Below, piece after piece: positions 43,734 through 55,500 of a stretch of 64,000 nucleotides of DNA. Below the pieces are notes generated by a model. It made no database searches, was not told the origin of the DNA, and saw only the letters and a program-made list of their open reading frames with translations. The first letter of the stretch is position 1; the number at the start of each line of letters is the position of its first letter. This DNA comes from Urechidicola croceus (GTDB lineage: Bacteria > Bacteroidota > Bacteroidia > Flavobacteriales > Flavobacteriaceae). The DNA lies in the NCBI GenBank assembly GCA_905181865.1, contig CAJIZG010000002.1, positions 1 through 64,000 of the forward strand. The letters are read 5' to 3'. Made by a program: the position numbers and the translations under genes.

Positions 43734-45287
43734 ATGAACACAAAACTTAAATTTCTGATCCTATTTCTAGTTGGATCACAGTTGTTATTTGCTCAAGAGA
43801 AAGATCAAGAACTTCCCAAACTCGACAATCCAATGTCGGTACAATACCTCAAAAAGAACCTTCGGAAATCGCAGCCACGGTTGGTGATAAATTCAAAAAT
43901 TGAGAGGAACTTAAAAAAGAAATTAAAGACGGATTCGGTTGTTCAGAATATGTATAGAGCGATACGATTGAATGCCGAAAGTGTTTTTGATAAGCCCTTG
44001 CTGAAAAGAGAATTGGAAGGGAAACGTTTGTTGGGTGTTTCTCGGGAAATGCTTTGGCGGATAAACATGCTTGGAATGGTGTATCGAATTGAGAAAGACC
44101 GTAAAATATTAAATCGAATTAATGACGAGGTGGTAGCGGTTTGTAATTTCTCTGACTGGAACCCCAAGCATTATTTAGATGTGGCTGAAATGGCAATGGC
44201 GGTGGCATTTGCTTTGGATTGGACCGCTGGAAAATTACCGAAATCAACCATAAAACTTGCAAAAATGGCTTTGATCGAAAAGGGTATTAAATCCAGTTAT
44301 GCCAATGATGGAAATGCAAGATGGGTAACAGGAACCAACAACTGGAATCAGGTTTGTAATGGAGGAATGATTGCGGCATCGATTGCAATTGCCGAAGTTG
44401 ATCCAGAATTGGCTGCAAAAACCATTCATCGTGCCTTGGATGGCTTGCCTCACTCATTGGTTGAATACGGGCCGGATGGTGTTTATCCGGAAGGTTCGAC
44501 GTATTGGAGTTATGGAACACGTTTTTCGGTGGTAACAGCAGCGATGTGCGAGAGTGCTTTTGGGACTGACTTTGGGCATTTTGAATATCCCGCTTTTAAA
44601 GAAAGTGCAACCTTTCGTTTAATGATGAATACACCCTCAGGATGGTATTTCAATTTTGCTGATTGCGGAGATAAGCGCAACGAGTCCGGTGATTTGGCAT
44701 TGGCTTGGTTTGCTGTAAAAACAGGAAATAAAGCGTTTTTTGAAAGAGATCGTTTTTTAATGCCAGCCGAGAAGATGGGAAAGGTTTCTAGATTGGCAGG
44801 AGCGGGCTTGGTGTGGCTTTCGCAATACGAAGAAAAAGGAGAAGTAAAATCCCCTGCTGTGTGGAAAGGTGAAGGGTCAAATCCAGTTGTGGTTTTTACC
44901 AATGGCGAAAACGACCCTCATAACTATTATTTTGGAGGAAAAGGTGGACGTGGAATGGTAAACCATGGAAATATGGATGGTGGTTCATTTATTTTTGAAT
45001 TAAATGATGTGCGATGGGTGGTCGATCCTGGAAACCAGAATTATTACGATCTGGAGAAAGTGGGATTCGACCTCTGGAATCGAGATCAGGACTCAGATAG
45101 ATGGACTTTATTGACCAAAAATAATTTTGGTCACAGTACGATTACTATAAATGACGAATTGCACAGAACGGAAGGGTTGGTTACGTTGTCTGATTTTAAA
45201 TCTGGAGATATGCCCGAAGCAACATTTGATATGTCTGCCACATTGGGTGAGTTAGTTGCAAATGCCACCTCCAGAATTTGGTCTTAA
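43734..45287 (+). CDS. Heparinase II/III-like polysaccharide lyase, 3'-truncated
   Basis: A 517-residue exported protein with a signal peptide ending LLFAQ. The alpha/alpha toroid (about residues 50-380) contains NNWNQVCNGG and DGVYPEGSTYWSYGTRF, typical of heparinase II/III-like lyases. The start of the C-terminal beta-sheet domain is seen (GGRGMVNHGNMDGGSFIFEL, with the conserved His and Asp). The beta domain is cut after SATLGEL: from about 45262 the DNA belongs to a different gene (PSCyt1 relic), read in the wrong frame, giving a false tail NATSRIWS. Family members extend roughly 100-200 residues further, so this protein is probably inactive or impaired. Confidence 0.85.
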   Translation: MNTKLKFLILFLVGSQLLFAQEKDQELPKLDNPMSVQYLKKNLRKSQPRLVINSKIERNLKKKLKTDSVVQNMYRAIRLNAESVFDKPLLKRELEGKRLLGVSREMLWRINMLGMVYRIEKDRKILNRINDEVVAVCNFSDWNPKHYLDVAEMAMAVAFALDWTAGKLPKSTIKLAKMALIEKGIKSSYANDGNARWVTGTNNWNQVCNGGMIAASIAIAEVDPELAAKTIHRALDGLPHSLVEYGPDGVYPEGSTYWSYGTRFSVVTAAMCESAFGTDFGHFEYPAFKESATFRLMMNTPSGWYFNFADCGDKRNESGDLALAWFAVKTGNKAFFERDRFLMPAEKMGKVSRLAGAGLVWLSQYEEKGEVKSPAVWKGEGSNPVVVFTNGENDPHNYYFGGKGGRGMVNHGNMDGGSFIFELNDVRWVVDPGNQNYYDLEKVGFDLWNRDQDSDRWTLLTKNNFGHSTITINDELHRTEGLVTLSDFKSGDMPEATFDMSATLGELVANATSRIWS

Positions 45288-45324
45288 AATGGCCAAAGAG
45301 GAGATTGCCATTATAGGGAAATGG
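45262..45324 (+). pseudogene. PSCyt1-domain remnant fused to the heparinase-like gene
   Basis: In the frame beginning at 45262 the DNA encodes MPPPEFGLKMAKEEIAIIGK W. This matches MPPPDSNLALSSKEIAMISK W of the gene at 39835 and is the final, invariant part of PSCyt1 domains. Both sides of the piece lead into unrelated sequence. It is the scar of a second PSCyt1/DUF1549 gene. The stretch 45325-45535 after it holds no visible gene. Confidence 0.8.
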
Positions 45325-45535
45325 AAAGATATACTTTCTTAAATCAAGTTCATCTGCGCAGATTTAAAATCAATTTTAGATAAATTTTAAATAAGATTTT
45401 ATTAGAAGTCAGATAAAACAAAGTATTTCATGTGGCTTTACTATTTTTTAATTCGGTCAATTGATTCATCCACATTAGTCATTCCCTTTCCTGCCTGCCG
45501 CTAGGTGAGTGTATAAGTCTTTATACATGGATGTT

Positions 45536-46708
45536 TCACGTTGTCCTTTCACGATACAATGCAGGTGTTATTCCTGTTTCTCGCTTGAAAAGATAACTCA
45601 TATAAGAAACATACTCAAACCCCGATCGATAGGCAATTTCAAACAAAGGTAAATCTGTTTCTTTCAATAATTCCTTGATGCGATTCACTCTAATTCGTTG
45701 CATTTCCTTATAAGGAGTTCTGCCTATTATATCTGTGAACTTTTTTTCAAACACCCTCCTTGACATGGGAACGAATGCAAGAATATCATCTATGTTAAAC
45801 GTACCGCTGTTTGCATTTTCAAATATATAATGCATAGCCTTCGAAATGTGTGGATTATCAATTGCAACAGTATCAGTCGACCTTCTTTTTTTTATGCCCA
45901 AGGGCTTTATTCTGTAGGCCAATTTACCAATCTCTTTTTTAGCAATTACTGATTCCAATAAGGATGCCGCTACATACCCAGTTTTGTAGGTGTCCGGAAT
46001 GACACTAGAAAGAGGAGGTGAGCAAAGTTCACATATTAAAGGATCATTGTCTACCCCAATTACAGCCACTTCTTCTGGGACCATAATTCCTAATTTATTA
46101 CAGGAGTCTATGATTAGACGACCCATTAAGTCATATCCTGCAAAAATTCCTATTGGTTTTGGAAGTGTTTTGAGCCAGTTTTTAATTTGCTCCTGTTGTT
46201 CTAGCCAATTCAATTTCAAATAGTTTGCAGATGAAAAAGTATGGCACTGTAACCCCTGTTGATTTAAATCCTCTTCAAAATGGCTTCTTCTCCATTTTGA
46301 CCAATTAAAACCAGTACCTGCAAATCCAAAATTCATAAACCCACATTCCTTTAAATGTTTTATAGCTAAAGTTGCAATTGATTTGTCGTCAGTTTCCACC
46401 CAGGGTATTCCCGGTATTAGGTTAGCCGCGCTGAGGTCGATGGTTGGTAAATTACATTTTGCTACTAATTCGGCCATAGACCTATTTTCAATCCGTGCGA
46501 TTATACCATCACCTTTCCAGGACAATATCCATTCTGGATTTGGTTCACCTCTGCTATATTCACCGAGAAACACATCCCAATTACCATGTTCCTTTATATA
46601 ACCATAAATACCCTTGATGATACCCCGCGAATACTCATTTGAAGTTTCCATAAGCAAGGCCACTTTCAGGTTTTTATTATATGCGTTATTTCTAAAGTGT
46701 TGTTTCAT
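45536..46708 (-). CDS. XylR-like regulator (sugar-binding domain plus AraC helix-turn-helix)
   Basis: A 390-residue cytoplasmic regulator. The N-terminal about 270 residues form a LacI/periplasmic-binding-protein-like sugar domain (LKVALLMETSNEYSRGIIKG, GIFAGYDLMGRLI, VAVIGVDNDPLICEL). The C-terminal about 100 residues are an AraC-type helix-turn-helix (RIKELLKETDLPLFEIAYRSGF, FKRETGITPALYR). This is the architecture of the xylose regulator XylR, widely used for other sugars. It faces the ThuA/PVC gene divergently, with about 280 bp between them, so it likely controls the sugar-processing genes to its right. Confidence 0.92.
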   Translation of the reverse strand: MKQHFRNNAYNKNLKVALLMETSNEYSRGIIKGIYGYIKEHGNWDVFLGEYSRGEPNPEWILSWKGDGIIARIENRSMAELVAKCNLPTIDLSAANLIPGIPWVETDDKSIATLAIKHLKECGFMNFGFAGTGFNWSKWRRSHFEEDLNQQGLQCHTFSSANYLKLNWLEQQEQIKNWLKTLPKPIGIFAGYDLMGRLIIDSCNKLGIMVPEEVAVIGVDNDPLICELCSPPLSSVIPDTYKTGYVAASLLESVIAKKEIGKLAYRIKPLGIKKRRSTDTVAIDNPHISKAMHYIFENANSGTFNIDDILAFVPMSRRVFEKKFTDIIGRTPYKEMQRIRVNRIKELLKETDLPLFEIAYRSGFEYVSYMSYLFKRETGITPALYRERTT

Positions 46709-46994
46709 TTTTTTAATTATGGAGTATTCTAAAAATTGATTCAGCAGCTTTTTTGTATTGATAATAGGTTGTTAATCGTATTATTTAAGACTTTAGTAAT
46801 TGGTAATATATCTAAATCGAATATACAAATATCTTATTTCATCTATCAAATTTATAGTTTACTTTTGACAAGTTATCTTTTATTTAAGATAATTATGAAC
46901 TATATTGATAATGAAAAAAAATAAAGCCAAAAGCCTTCTTTTTTTTACAAGTTGCTTATCCTTAGAGTTTTGAAAGAATAAATATATGATAATT

Positions 46995-49900
46995 ATGAAA
47001 CCATTTACATTCAGATTTTGCGCATGCCTATTAATAATCGTTTTCCTAACAAGTTGTAATTCTTTACCGAAACAGAAGGTAGATGATCAACCACGAAGAA
47101 TTGAACTATTATTCTTGGGGCATGCCAGTGAGCATCATCATTCAAGAAAGTATGTACCTATATTAATGTCGGCCTTGTCAAAAGATGGGATGAACATTAC
47201 GTATACTGAGGATGTAAATGACTTGAATTCAGAAAAGTTGTCTTTGTATGACGGCCTTGTTTTATATGCAAATCACGAAAAAATAACAGGGCCACACGTT
47301 CAGTCATTGTTGGATTATGTAGCCGATGGTCACGCTTTTTTACCAATACATTGTGCGAGTTTTTGTTTTAATGAATCTGAGGATTATGTGAGATTTAGTG
47401 GGTGGTCAATTTAAAACTCATGGCACTGGAGTTTTTACCGGTGCGATTGTGAATAAGGAGCATCCTATTATGGAATCCTTTTCAGCAGTTTTCGACTTGG
47501 GATGAAACCTATGTTCATGATAAAATAGCCGATGATATAACTGTTTTAATGGAGCGCGTCGAAGGAAATCACCGCGAACCTTGGACTTGGGTAAAGGAAT
47601 ATGGAAAAGGGAAAGTATTTTATACGGCTTATGGACATGATGAAAGAACTTGGACAAATCCAGGATTTCTAGATTTGATTGAAAGAGGTATTTTATGGTC
47701 TGTTGCTGATAATGTGAAAAAGAATTGGGAAGCCTTTTCTGTCGATATTCCAACTCTAAAATATAAAGAGGCTGACAATATTCCAAATTATGAAAAAAGA
47801 GACCCTGCACCAAAATATCAATTGCCATTAACACCAGAAGAATCGAAGAAGTTAATTCAAGTTCCGGCTGGATTTGATATTGAACTTTTTGCAGCAGAAC
47901 CAGATATTATCAATCCAATCGCTATGAACTGGGATGAGAGAGGTCGTCTTTGGGTTATAGAAACGGTAGATTATCCAAATACCGTAAGAAATGATAAAGG
48001 AATGGGAGATGATCGTATTAAAATTTGTGAAGACACGAATGGAGATGGCAAGGCAGATACCTTTACCATTTTTGCTGATAAGTTAAATATCCCTACAAGT
48101 TTTGTCTTTTCAAATGGAGGAATCATTGTTGCTCAAGCACCACATTTTCTGTTTTTAAAAGATACAGACGGTGATGATAAGGCCGATGTAAAGGAAGTAT
48201 TAATTGATGGTTGGGGTACTTTCGATACACATGCGGGGCCTTCTAATTTACAATATGGGATTGATAATAAGGTATATGGAGTCGTAGGGTATTCTGGATT
48301 TAATGGTAACATTTTAGGAACTCAGCACAAATTTGGACAAGGGATATACAGGTTTAACCATGATCTATCTGACTTTGAATTTGTAACCAGCACAAGCAAT
48401 AATACTTGGGGTCTTGGTATTACAGAAGATAATTCCATTTTTGCATCTACGGCAAATAATACACACAGTGTATTTATGGGAATTCCAAACCAGCGTTTTG
48501 AAGGTGTAAAAGGAATTGAGGTGCAGGGGAGTGCTAAAATTGATGGGCATTATGATATAAAGCCTATAACTAATAATATTAGACAAGTAGATGTTTTTGG
48601 AGGGTTCACAGCTGCAGCGGGTCATCATTTTTATACGGCTCGAAACTACCCAAAGGAATATTGGAACAAGGTATCATTTGTGTGTGAACCAACCGGAAAC
48701 CTGGTTCATATAGCAAAAATTAATGAAGACGGATCTGGCTATACAGAACAAGATGGCGGTAATTTAATGGCAAGTGCCGATGAATGGGTTTCTCCAGTAG
48801 AGGCCAAAGTGGGTCCCGATGGAAACGTATGGGTCTTGGATTGGTACAATTTCATCATACAACACAATCCAACTCCAAGAGCAGAAAGAGGTGGCTATGA
48901 TGCTGTAAATGGAGATGGTAATGCATATATTAATCCGTTAAGAGATAAATCGAGAGGGCGTATTTGGAAGATTTTTCCAAAGAATACGAAAAATAAAGAG
49001 ATCAAATCTTTGGATAGAAATAATTCAAAGGAGTTAATAAAAGCGCTTTCAGATGATAATTTGTTTTGGCGATTAACAGCCCAACGGTTATTGATTGAAA
49101 ATGGAGATAAAAGTGTTTTGCCAGATTTATATGCCTTGGCTGAAAACGCTAAGGTTGATGGTCAAGGATTTAACTCGGCTGCACTCCATGCCTTATGGAC
49201 GATTGAGGGACTTGGTGTCCTGATTGATGATGAAAATGCTGTTGAAGTTGCTATTGGAGCGTTGTCTCATCCTTCAAACGCGGTTAGAAAAGCAGCCATT
49301 GAAGTGTTGCCAAAATCAAAGAGAGTTGATGCCGTATTGATTGATGCTAAAATTTTATATGACAAGGATCCAAAGGTAGTTTTGGCGGCCTTGCTTTATT
49401 TTTCGGAAAGAGAATCAATAGAATCATTGGGTGAGGAACTATATAAATTAAGTTTGGAGGAGCAAGTTATAAACGATGAATGGCTTACAAAGGCAACTTA
49501 TATTGCTGCTTCGAAACATAAAAAAGGGTTTTTAAAAGCATTCGAAAAAGCCAATCCAACTTATAATACTAAGGGAAAACAAGCAACTCCACGACAGGAA
49601 AGTGGATTTGACGATAGTACATGGAAGCAGATGAAACTGCCTCAGTTTATAGAAACGGCTGGATTGGATATAGACGGAATTATTTGGTTTCGGAAAAGTT
49701 TTAGAATTTCAAAAAAAGATATAAGGAAATCAGCAAAGATTTCTCTAGGTCCAATTGACGATTCTGATGTGGTGTATATCAATGGTAAGAAAGTTGGCGG
49801 ACTGAAGGGTCATAAGGTGAATCGTCTTTATACGATTCCTTCGGGAGTTTTAATTGACGGTGATAATATTGTTGCTGTGAGGGTTGAAGATACTGGTGGC

Positions 49901-50491
49901 GGAGGTGGAATTTATGGTTCTAAAGATCTGCTTTTCGTGAAAATAGGTGAGCGTAAAATACCGTTATTTGGTACTTGGAAATATGAAGTTGAATTTTCAA
50001 ATTCTTTAAAAGAAATGTTTAAGGCTATTTCGATTGCAGAATTACTTATTAAAAATTCTGGAGGTTCAGAAGTGCTATTTGAGGAGACTTCAGATTCTAA
50101 TGATAACATTTCAAGAATCCATATCAAGACGATTAAAAACGAGATGAAATATGATATTACAGAATTTGTTGTTGAGACAGGAGTAGAAGTGGAGTTGGTT
50201 TTTGAAAACACCGATTTTATGCAACATAATTTAGTAATCATAAAACGAGGAACTAAGGAGAAGGTAGGTTTGGCTGCAGACAAATTGGCGAGTGATCCAA
50301 AAGGAGCAGAGAAGAATTACGTCCCAGAAATGGATGAAGTAATAATTGCTACGGCAATTATAAATCCAGAAGAGAAAACGATACTAAAGTTCACCGCTCC
50401 TACAGAACCAGGAATATATCCATATATCTGTACGTTTCCAGGACATTGGCGAATTATGCAAGGAGTTATGAAAGTTGTAGCAAACAAATAA
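46995..50491 (+). pseudogene. ThuA/PVC-type dehydrogenase/cupredoxin protein with two frameshifts
   Basis: A reconstructed exported protein of about 1165 residues. It has a lipoprotein signal (CLLIIVFLTSC) and a ThuA-like domain (LLFLGHASEHHHS) up to about residue 210. A PVC-type beta-propeller follows (GFDIELFAAEPDIINPIAMN, with Ca-binding-like DTNGDGKAD and DTDGDDKAD loops), then HEAT-like repeats, a galactose-binding-like sandwich, and a type-1 copper domain (MQHNLVII, ICTFPGHWRIM). The reading frame breaks twice. One extra T in the TTT at about 47394-47396 and one in the TTTT at 47479-47482 would, if removed, restore VGGQFKTHG and SFQQFSTWDETY. Both lie in T runs, so sequencing error is as likely as mutation. 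It leads the isomerase/oxidoreductase operon. Confidence 0.85.
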
Positions 50492-50493
50492 AT

Positions 50494-51354
50494 ATGGAGA
50501 ATAAAATTAGATATGGTGTAAGCACTTGGTTATGGCAATCACCTTTTACAACTAAATCAGTAGCTCTATTTCCAAAAATCAAGGCAATGGGTTTTGATCT
50601 AGTTGAAATCCCGGTTGAAGACCCTGAATTGATAGATGGGGCATTGGTGAAAGAGGCGTTGTTTGCAAATGGATTGGAAGCAATCGTTTGCGGTGCATTT
50701 GGACCGACCAAAGATTTTACACATGAAGATGGAGCTATTCATGAAAATTGCTTCCGGTACATAGAAAAGTGTTTTCAACTATGCAATCAATGGGGAACCA
50801 ATTTTTTAGCGGGTCCTATGTATTCGGCAGTTGGTAAGGCAAGACTTGTATCAATGGAGCAACGAAAAATTGAATGGGATAGGGCTGTAATGAATCTTAA
50901 CAAGGTATGTACTATTGCAAAGAATTATGGACTTTCCATTGCAATTGAACCACTCAATCGTTTTGAATCCGATTTAGTAAATACATCTGAAGACGTGATG
51001 CGTTTGATAAACGATATCAATCAGAGCAATGCGAAAGTTATGTTGGATGGATTTCATATGACCATTGAAGAAATAAATATCAAAGAAGCAATAAAAAAGG
51101 TAGGGGATAAATTGATTCATGTACAAGTTTCCGAAAATCATAGAGGAGTTCCTGGTACTGGGTTAACTCCTTGGCCCGATTTTAAAATGGGGCTCTCCGA
51201 TATCAATTATCAAGGAGCAATTGTTATAGAAAGTTTTACACCCGAAATAAAGGAATTGGCAGCAGCTGTCTGCATTTGGAAAAAATTAGCAACGAATCAA
51301 GACGAATTTGCCTCTGAAGGCCTTCAGTTTTTAAAAAAATTATTTAACACTTAA
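50494..51354 (+). CDS. Sugar-phosphate isomerase/epimerase (xylose-isomerase-like TIM barrel)
   Basis: A 286-residue cytoplasmic enzyme. The start at 50494 (MENKIRYGVSTWLWQS), three bases after the preceding stop, is chosen over the longer ORF. Metal-binding residues are visible in IAIEPLNRFE, VMLDGFHM, HVQVSENHRGVPGTG and VIESF, the pattern of ketose 3-epimerases such as D-psicose/tagatose epimerases. It would interconvert keto-sugars released from the glycan or made by the neighbouring oxidoreductase. The exact sugar is unknown. Confidence 0.9.
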   Translation: MENKIRYGVSTWLWQSPFTTKSVALFPKIKAMGFDLVEIPVEDPELIDGALVKEALFANGLEAIVCGAFGPTKDFTHEDGAIHENCFRYIEKCFQLCNQWGTNFLAGPMYSAVGKARLVSMEQRKIEWDRAVMNLNKVCTIAKNYGLSIAIEPLNRFESDLVNTSEDVMRLINDINQSNAKVMLDGFHMTIEEINIKEAIKKVGDKLIHVQVSENHRGVPGTGLTPWPDFKMGLSDINYQGAIVIESFTPEIKELAAAVCIWKKLATNQDEFASEGLQFLKKLFNT

Positions 51355-51357
51355 ATT

Positions 51358-52485
51358 ATGAGTAACGAGAAAATCAATATAGCAATAGTAGGATTAGGAT
51401 TCGGAGCGGAATTCATACCTATTTATCAAAAATACAATAGTGCCAATCTTGTAGCCATCTGCCAACGGAACAAGGAAAAGATGGATGAAATTGGTGATGC
51501 CTTTGGTATTGAGAAAAGATATACTTCTTTCGATGAATTGCTATTGGATCCGGATATTGATGCGGTTCATATCAATACGCCAATTCCTGAGCATGGTGCA
51601 CAATCCATCAAGGCATTAAAGGCAGGAAAACATGTGGCATGCACGGTTCCCATGGCCACTACTGTAGCCGAGTGTGAGGAGATAGTTAGACTAACAAAGG
51701 AGACAGGGCTTACGTATATGATGATGGAAACCGTAGTGTATGCGCGGGAATTTCTCTTTATGAAAGAACTATATGATAATGGGGATTTGGGCAAAGTTCA
51801 GTTCTTAAAAGCGAGTCATCAACAGGATATGGAGGGTTGGCCAGGATATTGGCCAGGACTACCTCCTATGCATTATGCAACACATTGTGTAGGACCTGTT
51901 TTGGCATTGACACGAGCAGAAGCAGAATATGTATCTTGTTTTGGATCTGGAACCATCCGTGAGGAGATGCATGCACATTACAATAGTCCATTTGCTGTGC
52001 AAACAACACATATTAAGTTCAAGGATTCTGATGTGAGTGCTCAGGTATATCGATCATTATTCGATGTGGCACGTCAGTACCGAGAGAGTTTTGAAGTTTA
52101 TGGGTCTAAGAAATCAGTAGAATGGCCACTCATAGAGCATAAACCACTGATCGTACACACAGGAAAGAAGCCTGAAGCTGAAATACCTGAAGAAGTAAAC
52201 TGTCCAGATTTTGCCAAATTGCTGCCTGAAGAAATACAAGCGTTTACCACCGGTGGCGTATATGATTCAGATGATAACCAGCATCTATCTTTTACGCAAG
52301 GTGCAGGTCATGGTGGATCACATCCACATTTGGTGCATGAATTTGTAGGCTCTTTACGAAACAATCGCCAACCCTATCCAAATGCGATTCAATCAGCGAA
52401 CATTACCTGCGTAGGAATTTTGGCTCATGAATCGGCATTAAAAGGAGGAGAGATCATCCAATTACCAGCGTTTACATTTTTGTAA
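51358..52485 (+). CDS. Gfo/Idh/MocA-family oxidoreductase
   Basis: A 375-residue NAD(P)-dependent sugar dehydrogenase. The Rossmann start is NIAIVGLGFGAEFIPIYQ, the substrate/cofactor segment is HINTPIPEHGAQSIKALKAGKHVACTVPMA (Cys-Thr in place of the usual EKP, which lowers certainty that the standard catalytic Lys is used), and the HYATHCVGPVLAL segment carries the active-site His. There is no signal peptide, so it is cytoplasmic. It starts three bases after the isomerase gene. It pairs with it in a sugar-oxidation/epimerisation step. Confidence 0.92.
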   Translation: MSNEKINIAIVGLGFGAEFIPIYQKYNSANLVAICQRNKEKMDEIGDAFGIEKRYTSFDELLLDPDIDAVHINTPIPEHGAQSIKALKAGKHVACTVPMATTVAECEEIVRLTKETGLTYMMMETVVYAREFLFMKELYDNGDLGKVQFLKASHQQDMEGWPGYWPGLPPMHYATHCVGPVLALTRAEAEYVSCFGSGTIREEMHAHYNSPFAVQTTHIKFKDSDVSAQVYRSLFDVARQYRESFEVYGSKKSVEWPLIEHKPLIVHTGKKPEAEIPEEVNCPDFAKLLPEEIQAFTTGGVYDSDDNQHLSFTQGAGHGGSHPHLVHEFVGSLRNNRQPYPNAIQSANITCVGILAHESALKGGEIIQLPAFTFL

Positions 52486-52514
52486 ACGGAACTAAAAAGC
52501 AAATACTATACATC

Positions 52515-55500
52515 ATGTATTCAACTGCTACGAAACGATCATTTTACACCCGTCAAAAGTACCATCAATTATTCAGAAATCTCTTGGTATTGCTATTCAT
52601 TGGAATGCTGGTAGCTTGTAATAAGCAACCTGAAAAGGTAATTAGTGATAAATTTTATGCTGTTAAGGAAGAAGGGACGATCAAAGTTTATCGGGAAGGA
52701 CAAAAATCAGCTCTTGTGACGCAGCAAGCAAAATCGGACCATCGACCTTTTATTCATCCCATCTTAGCTCCGGATTCAGAAGCCGAGTTAACACAATATA
52801 GCCCTGGGCATCATAAGCACCAGACTGGATTGTATTGGGGGTTTACTAGAGTAAATGGAACTGAAATAGCCCCAGACACATTGAAAAAGTGGTTTTACAA
52901 AAAGGATAAACCAGATCGGATCAAAAAGCAAACAGGTCTAGATTATTTTCATCATCCAGAAGATGGCTATTGGAAAAGGGTGTCCTTGGATTTATTGGTT
53001 TCAGAAGGGAAAAAAATCAAATGGCAAACGGTGTATCATATGATGAACGAAGAGCAAGAACCCATCCTAAAAGAAACCCAAACCTGGGTATTTGAAGAAA
53101 AGGATGGTAAGTTTCTGATGTCATTAGAATGGGGTGGAGAGGCCTTAATAGATATTACTATAAATGAGTTCAATTATGGAGGTATGTTTTTGAGAATGCC
53201 CTGGAATAAAGAGATTGAAGGTGAGGTCGTGAATGCTGCTCGTCAGCGAAATGAAAAAGCAGAAGGCCAGAGAGCGATGTGGGTAGATGTTGGTATGGAA
53301 ATAGAAGGGCTAGAGAATTGGGGACATATTGCCATCTTTGATCATCCTGAGAATGATGGGTTTCCACAACCCTGGAGAGTAGACGGCCAATTAGGTATAG
53401 GTCCGGTAAGGGCAAGATTAGGAGATTGGCATATTAAGAAAGGAGAAACGGCTACTTTTTTACACCAAGTGGTGGCGTATTCGGGTGAGCACAACGATGT
53501 AGAAATAAATGCCCTCTGGGCTGATTATGTTGAAGATGATGGCATGTACAATAAAGCTGTTCTTTGGGGAATAGCGCAGAAAGAAGGGAGAGAAGCCAAA
53601 CTTTTGTCCCCTCAGGAAGCCGTTGATGAAATGACGATTAAGGAAGGTTATGTGGTTAATGCTTTTGCATCAGAACCGATGATCACTCAACCCATGGCTT
53701 TTTGTTGGGACGACAAGGGCAGAATGTGGATTGCCGAAAATAGAGACTATGAGTCTAGAGGTGATGGTTTCTCAAATTCAGGAGATAGTCGAATATTGAT
53801 TTTAGAAGATACGGATAGAGATGGCGTGGCAGATAAACGAACGGTATTTTTAGAAGGCATTCCATTTCCTTCGGCCATCGCTGTAGGTTTTGATGGACTC
53901 TATTTGGGTGCTCCTCCCAACTTATTATTTGTTCCAGATACGAATGGAGATGACAAAGGAGATAAAGAAGATATAAAAGTTCTTTTGACAGGATGGGGTA
54001 TTCGGGACAGGCACGAAACAATCAATAGTCTACACTGGGGGCCAGATGGTTGGCTCTATGGATTGGAGGGCTTTGCAACGCCATCTAAAATAAGAAAGCC
54101 AAAAGGTAAGGGACGAATTTATGGACACAATGAGGCTTTCCCGGAAGATTTGTTGGAAGCCGATGGTGTTGATATCAATGGAGGCGTCTGGCGCTATCAT
54201 CCAACAAAGGATCGTTTCGAGGCCGTAGCTCATGGATTTAGCAACCCATGGGGAATAGATTATGACGCCAAGGGTCAGTTATTTATTTCGGCATGCGTGA
54301 TCCCACATATGTTTCATGTGATCCCCGGTGGTATCTACCACCGTCAGGGTGGACAACATTTTAATCCTTACGTGTATCGTGATATCAGGACAATCGTTGA
54401 TCATTCGCATAGTTCTGCGCATGGTGGGGCCAGAATCTATCAGTCTGATGCGTTTCCAGAGGAGCAACAGGGTCGACTTTTCATGGCGAATATCCATGAG
54501 CACGCGATTCTCTCGGATATATTATCAATAAATGGGTCTGGATTTACGGCAAGTCATGGCGAGGATTTTATGTTGGCCAATAATGCACAATGGATCGGAT
54601 TTAGTATGGAAGTTGGTCCTGAGGGTGGCGTATACGTCTTGGATTGGCATGATGCCGATATCTGCGGAAAAGAGGTGCTAAACAAAGAGACAGGAAGAGT
54701 TTTTAGAATTGTGCCTGAAAATTCTTTGGCAAAAGACTGGCCTGGTAGATATGAAGATTTAAATCTTTCTTCAGATGAAGAACTCGTCGAATTGCAGTTA
54801 CAAACGAGTGACTGGCACGCGCGTAGGGCAAGAGTGATATTACAATATAGAGCAAGCAAAAACGGTATCAGCGAAAAGGCTATTAATCGTCTTATGGAAC
54901 TTTTGAAAAACGAATCAAATCAAGATTACAGATTAAGAGCCTTATGGACAATACATGTTTCAAATGCAATTGGCACCCAAGGTTTAACCAAATTGCTGAA
55001 TGATACCGATGAATATATCCGCGCTTGGGCCATCCAACTATTATGTGAAGACAAAGATGTGTCAAATAAAACCTTGAGTCGTTTTGCTGAAATGGCTAAT
55101 TCGGAGAAATCATCCGTTGTAAGAATGTATTTGGCAGCAGCTTTACAAAGGATAGATGAAGACAGTCGATGGAAGATCGCAGAAGCACTGGTGCAATACG
55201 CCGATGATGCTGATGATCCAAACATCCCATTTATGCTTTGGTTTGGGTTGGAACCGCTAGTTTCAAAAGATCCTGCTAAGGCTTTGGTCATTGCTTCCAA
55301 AAGTAAAATTCCTATGGTTACCAATCATATTTCCAGACGACTGGTAGATGCTGATCTTTTGGAGGAGTTAACCGCTTCTCTGGGAAGTTCAACAGGTAAT
55401 AAGTTAGATTTACTGAAAGGAATGCTGGATGGCATGGAAGGCAGGGTAGATATTAAAGAGCCATCGAATTGGGCTAAGGTCTATAGCCAATTGAAACCTG

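Noticed and set aside
44510-44902. Minus-strand ORF of 130 residues
   Set aside because: Lies entirely inside the heparinase-like gene on the other strand and shows no domain or signal; a frame shadow.
47418-47834. Minus-strand ORF of 138 residues
   Set aside because: Antisense to the frameshifted ThuA/PVC gene; its presence is a by-product of that reading frame.
54926-55324. Minus-strand ORF of 132 residues
   Set aside because: Antisense to the HEAT-repeat part of the 1307-residue protein.
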